A stretch of 51,139 nucleotides of DNA from Stenotrophomonas maltophilia (GTDB lineage: Bacteria > Pseudomonadota > Gammaproteobacteria > Xanthomonadales > Xanthomonadaceae): contig NZ_SRHZ01000017.1 in NCBI RefSeq assembly GCF_004684085.1, positions 1 through 51,139 on the forward strand, read 5' to 3'. A program made the position numbers and the translations under genes. The first letter of the stretch is position 1. Each line of letters starts with the position of its first letter. This document shows positions 51,129-51,139 of this stretch, one piece after another. The notes below the pieces were generated by a model. That model had not been told where the DNA came from. It saw only the letters and a program-made list of their open reading frames with translations, and made no database searches.

Positions 51129-51139
51129 CGACAGTTTCC

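Overview
The window looks like chromosomal DNA of the Stenotrophomonas maltophilia complex (Xanthomonadaceae). The G+C content is high (about two thirds by eye). The spaces between genes are full of SMAG-type palindromic REP elements (GTAG/CTAC-bounded stems), which are typical of that species. Several gene orders also fit: lptD-surA-pdxA-rsmA-apaG-apaH, lgt-thyA-folA, and divergent tesA/ybbA. It is ordinary core genome. I see no rRNA, tRNA, CRISPR array, IS transposase, integrase or prophage.

Layout. 0.1-6.9 kb: a DUF457 membrane hydrolase, a GT-C-like polytopic protein, a SAM methyltransferase, dusB, a small membrane protein and a LysR regulator. 7-11.8 kb: an MFS exporter divergent from the LysR gene, a nupC-rbsK nucleoside/ribose operon on the minus strand, and an aldo/keto reductase. 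11.9-16.2 kb: an iron-regulated heme locus (Fur box, hemP, TonB-dependent heme receptor, HmuS-like protein, DUF6607 protein). 16.4-20.3 kb: a YbbAP-type ABC exporter divergent from the TesA-type SGNH esterase. 20.4-24.8 kb: a ColRS-like two-component system, a second SGNH hydrolase, dgkA and a TerC-family protein. 25.1-26.2 kb: a second MFS exporter, followed by 628 bp without a gene that holds a long inverted-repeat element. 26.9-31.7 kb: a seven-gene plus-strand run (lemA, two TPM-domain genes, lgt, thyA, a secreted unknown, folA). 31.8-41.7 kb: ten minus-strand genes with no gap above 15 bp (btuM, cobalamin adenosyltransferase, HDAC-like deacetylase, lptD, surA, pdxA, rsmA, apaG, apaH, DUF1287 lipoprotein). 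41.8-44.2 kb: a ubiH-ubiI pair. 44.4-49.8 kb: an EF-hand protein, rlmM, a guanine-deaminase-like enzyme, a DUF6348 protein, a membrane protein and glnS. 50-50.9 kb: a DUF2007 protein and msrA. The window ends in a second copy of the long inverted-repeat element.

How the genes connect. The heme locus should take up heme under iron limitation. The ten-gene run links B12 uptake and adenosylation to outer-membrane biogenesis (LptD, SurA), PLP synthesis, ribosome maturation and Np4N hydrolysis. The lgt-thyA-folA run links lipoprotein maturation with the thymidylate/folate cycle.

The points most worth a second look are: the BtuM plus PduO-type adenosyltransferase pair at the head of the ten-gene run; the DUF6607 and HmuS-like genes behind the heme receptor; an Arg/Gly-rich tail on ApaH that contains a perfect 20-bp inverted repeat; a long inverted-repeat element present twice; and the ybbA start, which seems to lack a canonical codon. 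All start sites were chosen by reading the sequence and were not tested.
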